The notes beneath the pieces were generated by a model, which ran no database searches, was not told the DNA's origin, and saw only the letters and a list, made by a program, of their open reading frames with translations. Below, piece after piece: positions 24,686 to 32,930 of a stretch of 64,000 nucleotides of DNA (within the stretch, counting starts at the first letter, position 1; each line of letters starts with the position of its first letter). This DNA comes from an uncultured Bacilli bacterium (GTDB lineage Bacteria; Bacillota_I; Bacilli_A; RF39; UBA660): the NCBI GenBank assembly GCA_934162125.1, contig CAKPHU010000004.1, forward strand, positions 109,916 to 173,915, in the 5' to 3' direction. Both the position numbers and the translations under genes were made by a program.

Positions 24686-25489
24686 ATGGAAGTTGTTGAT
24701 CTAGAAAGATTAAAAAAAGAGTTAGAAATGTATGTTTCACTTATTGTAATGGAAAATGCTCAAGTAATACCAGCAAATGTCCAAGAAAAATTATCTGGTG
24801 ACTTAAGCGAAGTTTTAAAGGTAAAAGAAACAGGTACAATTAGTGTGTTATGTAATTTCAATGATTTTAAAATATATCTTCCATATAGTGCTATTACTGC
24901 TCTTGAAGAATTAAAATCACATCCATTATTTAAGACTGTTCCAGGTCACGTTGTAACAGCTCAAGAACAGTTAGTAAAAAATGAAAACACCTTTACTGAC
25001 TACATTAATCATGTTATTTTAGCTGGACTAACTCCGACTGAATTTTATGAGGAGACACTTCTTCATGAAACAATGCATTTATGTGGTTCTGGAGGAGCTG
25101 ACGCTCTATCCGAGGGTATGACTGAATTAAAAACTAGAGAATTAGCTCAAAAATATGATTTACTCACAAGTGGCTGTGGCTACCCAAAAGAAGTAAAAAT
25201 AGTTCTCCAATTAAAAGAATTATTTGGTGGTGAAGTAATTGATAAACTAACATTTACACCATCAACTGAAGAAAAACTAACTTATTTAAATGAAAAACTA
25301 GGAGAAGAAGCTGCTACTTTTTATTATCAATTACACAATGCGACTAATGATAGTTTTCAGGAATACTTCAAAACTAGTTTTAAGGGTCCAAACGCTGCCT
25401 ATGATAAAGCCGCAACATATCAAAAAATTGATTATACTAGAGCCTACAATTTAATAGAAAAATACCAAGAATCAAAAAAGAAAAAATAA
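24686..25489 (+). CDS. Uncharacterised protein with an HExxH metallopeptidase-like motif
   Basis: A 267-residue soluble protein I do not recognise. TLLHETMHLCGSGGADALSEG near residue 125 contains HExxH followed by a downstream Glu in an arrangement typical of zinc peptidases. No signal peptide or membrane segment is visible, and the C-terminus is Lys-rich. It lies 25 bp after ychF with AGGAG upstream, and 16 bp before the PgeF-like gene, so the three may be co-transcribed. It could be a cytosolic metallopeptidase. Function unknown. Confidence 0.7.
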   Translation: MEVVDLERLKKELEMYVSLIVMENAQVIPANVQEKLSGDLSEVLKVKETGTISVLCNFNDFKIYLPYSAITALEELKSHPLFKTVPGHVVTAQEQLVKNENTFTDYINHVILAGLTPTEFYEETLLHETMHLCGSGGADALSEGMTELKTRELAQKYDLLTSGCGYPKEVKIVLQLKELFGGEVIDKLTFTPSTEEKLTYLNEKLGEEAATFYYQLHNATNDSFQEYFKTSFKGPNAAYDKAATYQKIDYTRAYNLIEKYQESKKKK

Positions 25490-25505
25490 AGTAGAAGGAA
25501 AATAT

Positions 25506-26282
25506 ATGAAAGAACTAGTAATCTTTGAAACTAACAATCAGGAAGGAATTATGAGTAAAAGTAAAAAATTTTACCCAGATTCTTATACCGAGGAAGACAT
25601 CAAGAACGATTTATTAAAAGTTCGTGAAAAAATAGGCGAAAAATACAATTTTGATGGTAAAAAGATTCTTCAACCAACACAAAAAGATGTTGACTTTATT
25701 GAAGATTATCCTGATGGCACATTTAAAAAAGTAAGTGAAATAAACCTAAACGTAGCTGATTTATGGGAAGAAAAAATACCATGTGACATCTTAATACTAA
25801 CCGCAACAGATCCAAAGATCGTTGTAGGCCATCGTATGGCAGATTGCCCAGTATTAATAATTGAAGATCGAGCACAACAAGTTGTTGCAGTATCACATTG
25901 TGGTGCCTCTCAAATAAATAGGAAAGTTCCTTTCTATACTGAAGAAGCTCTTCTAAAAGAATATAATAGTAAAAAAGAGAATCTATATGCCTATATAGGA
26001 AGTTGTATCAAGAAAGACAACTATATTTATGATCGCTATCCTAAATGGGCAACTAATAAAGATGTATGGGAAGGCTGTCTTACTAAAGATAATAATTTGT
26101 ATTATATTGATTTAGTAACAGCTATAACTAATCAACTAAATATCGATAAAAGTCATATAACGATAAGTCCTATTGATACCTATAAAGATCCTAACTATTA
26201 TTCACATACATCAGAGGTCAGAAAAGAACCAAAACCTTTAGGTCAAAACTTTGTAGGGGCTTTCTACCAAGAACAAAGATAG
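25506..26282 (+). CDS. Divergent PgeF/YfiH-family laccase-domain protein
   Basis: A 258-residue protein related to the PgeF (YlmD/YfiH) family. That family includes purine nucleoside phosphorylase/adenosine deaminase and UDP-MurNAc-tetrapeptide editing enzymes. The zinc-site pattern is visible: HRMADCPVLIIED supplies Cys, and VAVSHCGAS supplies His. Spacing and flanks are divergent, so substrate is uncertain. AGAAGGAAAATAT precedes the ATG. Its last 7 bases fall in the 135-bp repeat that bounds the island. Confidence 0.7.
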   Translation: MKELVIFETNNQEGIMSKSKKFYPDSYTEEDIKNDLLKVREKIGEKYNFDGKKILQPTQKDVDFIEDYPDGTFKKVSEINLNVADLWEEKIPCDILILTATDPKIVVGHRMADCPVLIIEDRAQQVVAVSHCGASQINRKVPFYTEEALLKEYNSKKENLYAYIGSCIKKDNYIYDRYPKWATNKDVWEGCLTKDNNLYYIDLVTAITNQLNIDKSHITISPIDTYKDPNYYSHTSEVRKEPKPLGQNFVGAFYQEQR

Positions 26283-26410
26283 TATTCTTACTATCTTTTA
26301 AGTTGCAAAAGTCTTATAAATTTATTATAATATGCTTCTAATAAAAGGGCGGTGTTTTGATGGGAAACTTTATTAAAAAAAAAGAAATTTATTCACCCAA
26401 AATATTAAGC
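26276..26410 (+). repeat. Left copy of the 135-bp direct repeat bounding the island
   Basis: It matches 34598-34732 with about three mismatches (offset 8322 bp). It contains an AGATAG/CTATCT hairpin terminator, a promoter (TTGCAA, 17 bp, TATAAT), a ribosome site and the first 17 or so codons of the phosphoesterase gene that is intact at 34682. After 26410 the sequences diverge. The junction therefore marks an insertion or duplication at the 5' end of that gene. Confidence 0.9.
26303..26331 (+). promoter_or_regulatory. Duplicated promoter, left copy
   Basis: TTGCAA at 26303-26308, a 17-bp spacer and TATAAT at 26326-26331. It now drives only the broken ORF at 26360. Confidence 0.75.
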
Positions 26411-26748
26411 GTTAATAATGAAATAAAAAGAAATTACTTAATAAAAAATGCAGCATATAAATTTATATGATTATACAAGTTTTCATAAAGAAGATATAGA
26501 GGCAAAATTACTAGGTATATTAAGTCTTAAAATAAAACATTGTCAGAAAATATAATTGCACATAGAACTAATAAAGGGGTTTGTTTTAAAAATAAAAAAA
26601 TCTTACCATTTTTTGTGAAACTAATTATGAAATTTATATACAGATTTTAAATATTAATAATCAGGATAATATATTAAATACTGTTACTAGAAAATCTTAT
26701 GAACTATTATGTTTGTCTCATAAAATACTTGGCACTGAGGATGTATAA
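26360..26748 (+). pseudogene. Decayed gene fused to the first codons of the phosphoesterase
   Basis: The ATG at 26360 begins as in the phosphoesterase (MGNFIKK.EIYSPKILS), then continues with unrelated sequence and stops at codon 37. Reading on through single-base changes near 26458, 26536 and 26611 restores about 110 further codons, including NLYDYTSFHKEDIEAKLLGI, then ENIIAHRTNKGVCFKNKKIL, then TNYEIYIQILNINNQ, ending in KILGTEDV. All three shifts look like one-base losses in A/T runs. I do not recognise the family. Confidence 0.5.
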
Positions 26749-26903
26749 AAAAATTTCCATATACTATCGAAAGGTATAGAATAAGTAAAGTAAATCTAAT
26801 GATTTAAAAAAGATTAACAGAGCATTGGGTGATTGACATTAATGATTAAGAATGCTATCATAAAAAAAATTATTGTATTATGGAATTTGAATTTAATATG
26901 GAG
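26749..26903. other. Spacer between the decayed gene and the NUDIX leader
   Basis: AT-rich sequence with stops in all frames and no recognisable gene, repeat or RNA. It separates the decayed ORF from the hairpin at 26904. Confidence 0.4.
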
Positions 26904-26936
26904 GAGGAGGTTCTTTTTTAGAACCCCCTCTTTTTT
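26904..26936 (+). terminator. Terminator upstream of the NUDIX gene
   Basis: GAGGAGGTTC/GAACCCCCTC stem (one mismatch) with a T-rich loop, followed by TTTTTT, 20 bp before the NUDIX start. It could end upstream transcripts or act as an attenuator for the island. Confidence 0.7.
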
Positions 26937-26955
26937 AAACAAAAAAGGAGAAAAA

Positions 26956-27423
26956 ATGGAAAAAGTAAAATTAATGAATATGTGCAAAATTATTGATCCA
27001 ACTACAAAAAAAGTATTAGTACAAGAAAGGATCAAAAGCTGGAAAGGGGTGGCTTTTCCAGGCGGAAAAATAGAACCAGGAGAAAGTATTGTCCCTTCAG
27101 TTAAAAGAGAAGTACATGAAGAAACAGGATTAAAATTAAATTCTGTTAAAATATGTGGAGTAAAAGATTGGTATGATAAAAAAGAAAAAGAAAGACAATT
27201 AATCATTTTATTTACATCAGATGATTATAGTGGTGATATCATTTCTGAAACATCGGAGGGAAAAATATATTGGATAGATGAAGACGAATTAAAAAATGCA
27301 AAACTTGCAGATGATTTTGACAAGTTATTAAAAGTTTTTAAAAATGAAGAAATTAATGAAATGGTATATGAAGAAAATGAAAGTCAAGACGAAAAATTAA
27401 GATGGGATTTAAAATTATACTAA
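26956..27423 (+). CDS. NUDIX hydrolase (8-oxo-dGTP diphosphatase-like)
   Basis: A 155-residue protein with a full Nudix box at about 37-59: GKIEPGESIVPSVKREVHEETGL, in pieces GKIEPGE then REVHEETG. This box coordinates Mg2+ for hydrolysis of nucleoside diphosphate derivatives. The small size and the PGGKIE context resemble MutT/YtkD sanitising enzymes, but the substrate is inferred. AAAAAAGGAGAAAA precedes the ATG at 26956. A longer in-frame reading from 26833 would cross the terminator. It is the first intact gene of the island, 21 bp before the kinase. Confidence 0.85.
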   Translation: MEKVKLMNMCKIIDPTTKKVLVQERIKSWKGVAFPGGKIEPGESIVPSVKREVHEETGLKLNSVKICGVKDWYDKKEKERQLIILFTSDDYSGDIISETSEGKIYWIDEDELKNAKLADDFDKLLKVFKNEEINEMVYEENESQDEKLRWDLKLY

Positions 27424-27444
27424 AAAAATTAGAGGGGAAAGTTC

Positions 27445-27945
27445 ATGAGAATTGCAATTGAAGGAATGGATGGTAGTGGTAAAACAACCCTTTCAAAAAT
27501 ATTAGCCGATAGATTAGGATATGAATACGTCAATAAACCATTTAAATTTCTATTTGAGAATTTAAATCTAAGTGAGTCGGAACTTAAAGATTTAGAATGG
27601 AAACTTTATGAAACTGAAGACGAAGCACTTTTAACGTTATTCTATGGTTTGGGATTATTATATGGTACAAGATGTAATTTAAATCAAAATATCATTTATG
27701 ATAGACATTTTGTATCAAATTATTATTGGCATGGCAATGAGGAGACGATGACACTTCATCAAGAATTAATAAAATTGTGTGGTGAACCTGATTTGACAGT
27801 CTTATTAAAAGCAAGTGTATCTACAAGAATATGTAGAATTCGTAATCGCAATGGTCAAGATAAAGATTTCTCTAATTGTGCAGTGTATGATGATGGTTAT
27901 GATAAAATGGAACAATTTTTACAAAGTAGTGGTTTTAATACATAG
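27445..27945 (+). CDS. Thymidylate/deoxynucleoside kinase-like protein, frameshifted
   Basis: A P-loop kinase of the thymidylate-kinase superfamily, with GMDGSGKTTLSK at residues 7-18, an IIYDRHF (DRH/DRY-type) motif near 95 and the lid-like TRICRIRNRNGQ. The frame stops at 166 residues. One frame over, starting ATAGTAATTGAT at 27942, 34 codons follow to the stop at 28044-28046 and read as a typical kinase end (IDTEHLLPEEIADIVIKSI). The gene therefore looks like about 200 codons broken by one frameshift. The catalytic core is intact. Confidence 0.7.
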   Translation: MRIAIEGMDGSGKTTLSKILADRLGYEYVNKPFKFLFENLNLSESELKDLEWKLYETEDEALLTLFYGLGLLYGTRCNLNQNIIYDRHFVSNYYWHGNEETMTLHQELIKLCGEPDLTVLLKASVSTRICRIRNRNGQDKDFSNCAVYDDGYDKMEQFLQSSGFNT

Positions 27946-28051
27946 TAATTGATACTGAACATTTATTGCCAGAAGAAATAGCAGATATTGTAATAAAAAG
28001 TATAAATCTAAATAAACATAAAAAATTGATAAAAGAAAGAAAGTGAGAAAA

Positions 28052-28525
28052 ATGAAAGGACAATTATCATTTATTGAAGAAGAACCAAGGCATGTTTTGA
28101 TGAGTTTAAGAGAAGAATATTATGATGCAATGTTAGATGGAAGAAAACATTACGAATATAGAACAAGATATTTAAAAGAAGAAAGTGAAGCATATATTTA
28201 CATTTCAAAAACAAAAAAAAGCATAGTTGCTAAAATTAAATTTGGAGAACCAATAATTGCTGATGCAAATACTATTGCCTTAATTGCTGAACAAGAAGAA
28301 CCAGGAAGTTATAATGGTATGTTGGAATACTTATACAACAATATTGGTTATGCAATTCCAGTAGAAGAAATCATTCCTATAAAAGAAGTTTCATTAAGTG
28401 AATTACAGCAACAATTTTCAAATTTTGTAGTTCCACAATCATACTATATTTTAGACAAAAAACCAGAGTTATTATCATTTTTAGATTCAAGAGAAAGAAG
28501 TAAATCATGTGTGAAAAAGAGATAA
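28052..28525 (+). CDS. ASCH-domain protein
   Basis: A 157-residue protein with the ASCH pattern: VLMSLREEYYDAMLDGRKHYEYR near the start, where Lys and the E-x-R of a beta-barrel pocket occur, then AYIYISKTKKSIVAKIKFGE. ASCH domains are beta-barrels related to PUA and bind RNA or modified nucleotides. Some are N4-acetylcytidine amidohydrolases. The GTG at 28043 would add three residues. The ATG is preferred. It overlaps the next gene by 19 bp. Confidence 0.7.
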   Translation: MKGQLSFIEEEPRHVLMSLREEYYDAMLDGRKHYEYRTRYLKEESEAYIYISKTKKSIVAKIKFGEPIIADANTIALIAEQEEPGSYNGMLEYLYNNIGYAIPVEEIIPIKEVSLSELQQQFSNFVVPQSYYILDKKPELLSFLDSRERSKSCVKKR

Positions 28526-29313
28526 TATTAAAATATTTTAATAATATATCAACAAAATATGATGAAAATAATAAAAAATTATATTGGAAATTATCTGATG
28601 ACCTATTGTGGGAAATTATAAAAAAATATATTCCTAAAAATAAATCAATTACATTTTTAGAATTAGGTGCCGGTACAGGTGAATGGTCTTATAAAATTTT
28701 GAAAGAATTTGATAATACAAAATGCGTATTAGTAGATTTTTCTAATAATATGTTATCTCAGGCCAAATTAAAATTAGAAAAATTTAAAAACCGTGTCAAA
28801 ATTATTAACTCCGATATCAAAAATTTAAAGCTTGATGAACGGTTTGATATTATTTTAAATATATATGTATTACCATTTTTTGACAGTGCTGATAAATTGA
28901 TTGAGATTGTATCTTCACATTTAAAAAGTAAAGGAATTTCTATTTCTGTTGGTGAAAATTTTTATAATGGTTTGGTTTTAAATATATTGAAAGGAAATAC
29001 TAATGAAATAAAAAAAGTAGTAGAAAAAGAAATTGGTACATTATCTCCATATGTTCCCCCATTGCACTTTAATAAAATAGATGAATTAGAAAAAATTCAT
29101 AAAAATCATGATATTATGCCGATTTTTAAATGTGGTTATCCTGTTGTTTCATTAATTGGTGCTGAAGAAGCATTAACGCCAAGTAAAAATACAATAAGTA
29201 CAATTTTAGCAGATAATTACAATTATATATTTGATATTGAAATGCAATATATACAAAATGAAGATTTATGTAATCGTGGTAAATATATTTGTATAGTAGG
29301 AGAGAAAATATGA
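28507..29313 (+). CDS. Class I SAM-dependent methyltransferase
   Basis: A 268-residue protein with the Rossmann SAM-binding loop LELGAGTGEWSYKIL near residue 50, the acidic strand end VLVDFSNNMLSQAK and motif NSDIKNLKLDERFDIIL. The C-terminal half, with PYVPPLHFNK and GCGYP-like segments, is not characteristic of a known substrate class. Its stop overlaps the dehydrogenase start as ATGA, so they are probably coupled. It opens the putative biosynthetic part of the island. Confidence 0.8.
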   Translation: MCEKEIILKYFNNISTKYDENNKKLYWKLSDDLLWEIIKKYIPKNKSITFLELGAGTGEWSYKILKEFDNTKCVLVDFSNNMLSQAKLKLEKFKNRVKIINSDIKNLKLDERFDIILNIYVLPFFDSADKLIEIVSSHLKSKGISISVGENFYNGLVLNILKGNTNEIKKVVEKEIGTLSPYVPPLHFNKIDELEKIHKNHDIMPIFKCGYPVVSLIGAEEALTPSKNTISTILADNYNYIFDIEMQYIQNEDLCNRGKYICIVGEKI

Positions 29314-30413
29314 AAAAAGTAGCAGTGTTAAAAGAAATAATTAATGGTGAAAATAGAGTTATTTTATTACCAAAAGATATTGAGGATTTAACAAAAAAAT
29401 ATGAAGTATATGTAGAAAAAGGTGCAGGTAAAGCTCTTGGCTTTTCAGATAACGAGTATAAAAGACATGGGGCAATAATTAAAAATAAAGAATATTGTTG
29501 GGCTAACAGTGATTTTATTATAAAATATAAAGGGCCAACGCAAGAAGAATATAAATATTTAAATGAGAATACAAAAATGTCCGCAATATTTCATGCCGAA
29601 GGGAATTATGAACTGTTAAAAGAATTACAAAAAAAGAAAGTAACAGCATATACATATGAATTTATAGAAACCGATGATGGATATTTTCCTATGGCATATC
29701 CCGGTGGAGAAATAGCTGGAAAAATGGCCATAATGTATGCTAATTTTTATCAACAAAAACAATATGGTGGAAAAGGCAAAGCGTTATTTCAAATTCGTGG
29801 AGCATCAAAGCCAAAAATTGCAGTAATTGGTTATGGAAATGTTGGTGGAGCAGCTATAAAACTCGCTTCGGAATTAGGAAATGAGGTTTATGTCTTTGGC
29901 AGTAATATCAATAAATTGAAGAAAATGAGTGTTTATATGAACGAAAATATCCATTGCTTGGAATCAACTGAAGAAAATTTAAAGAAAATTTTGCCAGAAA
30001 TGGATGCTATTATAGGAGCTATCCTTATTTCAACGTATGACACTAAACCTATTATAACAAAGGGAATATTTAATTCTTTAAAAGCTGGCACAGTAGTAAT
30101 TGATGTGACTTGTGGATATGGTAGTGGATATATCCCAAGTATTGATAAATATACTACTTTAAATAATCCAACGTATGTATCGAATAACGGTGTTGTATGT
30201 TGTAAAATTGATAATTTGCCATCTGCATATCCTAAATCTACAACAGAAGCTTATTCATCAAATGCAAAAGAATGGATAATAAAGATATTAGATAATGAAT
30301 TGCAGGGAAAAACCAATCATGAAGTTATAAGAGGAAAAATATTTGACAAGGGAAAGATTAACCATCAAGTGATAAAAGAACATTGGGATTATTATGAAAA
30401 AAATAACATATAA
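29310..30413 (+). CDS. Alanine-dehydrogenase/PNT-family oxidoreductase
   Basis: A 367-residue protein of the alanine dehydrogenase family. Substrate residues known in that family align: Arg16 in GENRVILLP, Lys74 in KYKGP and His95 in IFHAEGN. The NAD fold motif is AVIGYGNVGGAAI. Later segments AIIGAILISTYDTKP, VVIDVTCGYGSG and NLPSAYPKSTTEAYS also match. Alanine dehydrogenases are usually solitary. Here the gene sits between two methyltransferase-like genes, overlapping both, so a related amino acid or imino acid may be the substrate. The ATG at 29310 follows AGGAGAGAAAAT. Confidence 0.85.
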   Translation: MKKVAVLKEIINGENRVILLPKDIEDLTKKYEVYVEKGAGKALGFSDNEYKRHGAIIKNKEYCWANSDFIIKYKGPTQEEYKYLNENTKMSAIFHAEGNYELLKELQKKKVTAYTYEFIETDDGYFPMAYPGGEIAGKMAIMYANFYQQKQYGGKGKALFQIRGASKPKIAVIGYGNVGGAAIKLASELGNEVYVFGSNINKLKKMSVYMNENIHCLESTEENLKKILPEMDAIIGAILISTYDTKPIITKGIFNSLKAGTVVIDVTCGYGSGYIPSIDKYTTLNNPTYVSNNGVVCCKIDNLPSAYPKSTTEAYSSNAKEWIIKILDNELQGKTNHEVIRGKIFDKGKINHQVIKEHWDYYEKNNI

Positions 30414-31137
30414 AGAAAGAGCAGCATTTTATATACAAGAAGTAAAAAAAGATTATAATAAGATTAAATTATTAGAGGCAATGAAAGACAAATATGGTAT
30501 TGATTCTATGACTTTATGTCCTTGTGCAAGTGGAATATATTTAAAAGAATGTTCAGAAATTTTTAAAGAATCATATTTTATAGATATTGAAAAAGCAATG
30601 ATAAATATTATTAATAATAAAAAAGAGCAACAAAGTATAGAAAATGTTAAAACATATATTTGTAATATGAAAAATATAAATGAATTAGAAATTAAATGTG
30701 ATTGTATTTTCGTTTTGGATCAAGGAATGCAATACTTGAATTATTCTAATTTTAAAATTTTTTTAGAAAATAGTTATTTAGTAGCAAAGTATATTATTTT
30801 AGAACTATTTGACTTTAATTTAGGAAAATCATTAACTTATTATGATTCAAAAGTTGAAGATAACAAATTTTATTTTTCTAATCAGTTTACATTTAAAGAC
30901 TTAAATATTAAGAGATATAATAGGCATACACATCATAAGAATCACATTGAGTTTTGGTATCAATATTTTAATAAAGGTAATCTGCTTTTTGAAACGAATT
31001 TTAAATTATATAACTATGAATATAATATGATAAAAAAGATTGTAGGCAAAAGTAATAAATTCGTAATACAAGAAAAAACAGAGGCAGAAAATGGTACTTA
31101 TATTATTGTTTTAAAACGAATTTCTAATAAAAAATAG
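30394..31137 (+). CDS. Divergent SAM-dependent methyltransferase-like protein
   Basis: A 247-residue protein with the likely SAM-binding loop LCPCASGIYLKECSEIF near residue 40, the acidic strand end YFIDIEKAMINI, and CDCIFVLDQGMQYLNY where motif IV would lie. The canonical Gly-rich loop is altered (PCASG). Two His-rich stretches (RHTHHKNHIEFW) lie in the middle. It might be a methyltransferase or a transferase using a SAM derivative. It overlaps the dehydrogenase by 20 bp. No close family is recognised. Confidence 0.55.
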   Translation: MKKITYKERAAFYIQEVKKDYNKIKLLEAMKDKYGIDSMTLCPCASGIYLKECSEIFKESYFIDIEKAMINIINNKKEQQSIENVKTYICNMKNINELEIKCDCIFVLDQGMQYLNYSNFKIFLENSYLVAKYIILELFDFNLGKSLTYYDSKVEDNKFYFSNQFTFKDLNIKRYNRHTHHKNHIEFWYQYFNKGNLLFETNFKLYNYEYNMIKKIVGKSNKFVIQEKTEAENGTYIIVLKRISNKK

Positions 31138-31189
31138 AAAGGAATATATCGGAATAGTTTAATAGAACTATGAAATTAATTATGTGAAT

Positions 31190-31885
31190 ATGAATTTTGA
31201 TGAGATAGATAAAGAAGAATACAAAAAACAGTTAAAATATTTTAATGATTACTATGGCTCTACTTTTAGAAAAGGGCAAGGAACAGAAGAAATTTTAGAA
31301 TTAATAAATAAATATGCATGTAATGGTACACTAATTGATTTTGGTAGTGGTAGTAATATTTATTTTTGGTTACTTGCTTTTAAAAATATTGAAAAAGTAC
31401 TTTGTGTAGATATTTCTAAAGAGGCATTCTTTATTAATGAACAAATTAGGAGGAAAGAGTTATATCCTAATAGTTGTGAATATGTAATAAAAAAATATGG
31501 TAAAAACTTTGAAGACACGCTTAAGATTTGTGTAGATTATTTAATATGTGATGTTTTGCATTCATCTATTGATAATACCATTAAATATAACAATGTATCG
31601 CAATTTGGATTGCTAGGATTATGTAGAAGTGAAAGGGAATATATAAGTAATTTAAAAAAAATTTATAATTTATTAGAAGAAGGTGGAACATTATTAGGAG
31701 CCAATTGGTGCTTTTCAAAAACATATTGTAAAAAGATGGGATTTAACAATAATTATATATCAGAAAAAATGATACAGGATTTCAGCAAAAAACAAAATTG
31801 TAAAACCTTAATTGTGAAAAAAGTTCCGATCGAAAATGATCCAAATTATGATTTCGTGCTTATATATGCGATAAAACATGAGTAA
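31190..31885 (+). CDS. NNMT/PNMT-like SAM-dependent methyltransferase
   Basis: A 231-residue protein resembling small-molecule N-methyltransferases of the NNMT/PNMT/TEMT group. Evidence is the YYGSTFRKGQGTEEILE N-terminus, loop I LIDFGSGSNIYFWLLAF, VLCVDISKEAFFINEQ and a late LCRSEREYISNLKKIYNLLEEGG helix. No good ribosome site is seen, and a GTG two codons upstream is possible. It begins 52 bp after the previous gene and overlaps the glycosylase-like gene by 8 bp. Confidence 0.7.
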   Translation: MNFDEIDKEEYKKQLKYFNDYYGSTFRKGQGTEEILELINKYACNGTLIDFGSGSNIYFWLLAFKNIEKVLCVDISKEAFFINEQIRRKELYPNSCEYVIKKYGKNFEDTLKICVDYLICDVLHSSIDNTIKYNNVSQFGLLGLCRSEREYISNLKKIYNLLEEGGTLLGANWCFSKTYCKKMGFNNNYISEKMIQDFSKKQNCKTLIVKKVPIENDPNYDFVLIYAIKHE

Positions 31886-32930
31886 TTATTCAAATTTAGA
31901 TTTACAAAAATTAAGGTTATATAACAATGGACTAATAGATAAATTTGAAAATGCTGATATATGTGTTGAATCATTAATTGGAATACAATGTCAATATCAA
32001 AGCTATGCATTGATATCTATATATAATAGAACCAATTATAAATGTAATATTTTTAATAACAACAATTTAATTAAAAGCTGGGGACAAAGGACAACATTAC
32101 ATATTTACCATAAAAATGATTATAATTTAATTTCGGATTTATATTGTCAAAGTAATAATTGGGTATATAAATATGCTAAACATTTAAAAATAGATTATAA
32201 AAAATATTTAAATTCAATTACTGATTTTTTTTATAAAAATAATAAAAATATAATAGAAAAATCAGAAATTCAAAATATTATACCAAAATATAAATCAAAA
32301 GAGATAATGGTATGGAGTGGATTGCTAATTTTAGCTACTTATCATAAAGTACTATATGGAATTATTAATGAGGAAGATAAAAAAATATACAGACAAAACG
32401 ATATTGTTGATTATAATAAAAAAAATTCCGATTTGATTTATAGATATTTTAAATATTATGGACCAGCAACAAAACAGGATTTCTTACATTGGTCAGGGCT
32501 AAAATATAAGGAAATTAAGGAAGATTTAGATGAATATATCAAAAAAGCAAAATATTTCTCTATTAACAACACCAATTATTATTATGAAACATTACCAAAT
32601 AGTAAAGAAGTTAAAATAAGTTATCCAATTATTCTTGGTAAGTTTGATCCACTATTAATAAGTTATTCCGATAAGGAATGGATACTAAACGGAAAAAATA
32701 AAACTTTAATTTGGAAAGCAGCAGGGCAGATCGAAGGAGCAATACTGTTTTCTAAAGGACTGAAAGGAACATGGCACTATAGTATGAAAGGAAATAAGAT
32801 AATTTTTGAAATAAACGAAATTTCACCACTCACAAAAGGAGAAAAAAACAGATTAGAAAAAAAATTTGTTAAACTTGGAAAAGACCTTTTTCAAAGAGAA
32901 ATAATAACAATGTATCGAGGAGGTAAATAA
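31878..32930 (+). CDS. AlkZ-like DNA glycosylase (winged-helix, HTH_42 family)
   Basis: A 350-residue protein of the AlkZ/YcaQ family. LIGIQCQYQ places Gln-Cys-Gln at residues 37-39, matching the catalytic QxQ of AlkZ rather than the QxD of the YcaQ/AlkX type. Other family segments are SWGQRTTLHIYHKNDY, RYFKYYGPATKQDFLHWSGL and FDPLLISYSDKEW, then a GLKGTWHY-like beta-hairpin. Known members release bulky alkyl lesions and unhook interstrand crosslinks, and AlkZ gives azinomycin producers self-resistance. It lies inside a tight four-gene overlap chain with methyltransferase, synthetase-like and SpeD genes. Confidence 0.75.
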   Translation: MSNYSNLDLQKLRLYNNGLIDKFENADICVESLIGIQCQYQSYALISIYNRTNYKCNIFNNNNLIKSWGQRTTLHIYHKNDYNLISDLYCQSNNWVYKYAKHLKIDYKKYLNSITDFFYKNNKNIIEKSEIQNIIPKYKSKEIMVWSGLLILATYHKVLYGIINEEDKKIYRQNDIVDYNKKNSDLIYRYFKYYGPATKQDFLHWSGLKYKEIKEDLDEYIKKAKYFSINNTNYYYETLPNSKEVKISYPIILGKFDPLLISYSDKEWILNGKNKTLIWKAAGQIEGAILFSKGLKGTWHYSMKGNKIIFEINEISPLTKGEKNRLEKKFVKLGKDLFQREIITMYRGGK

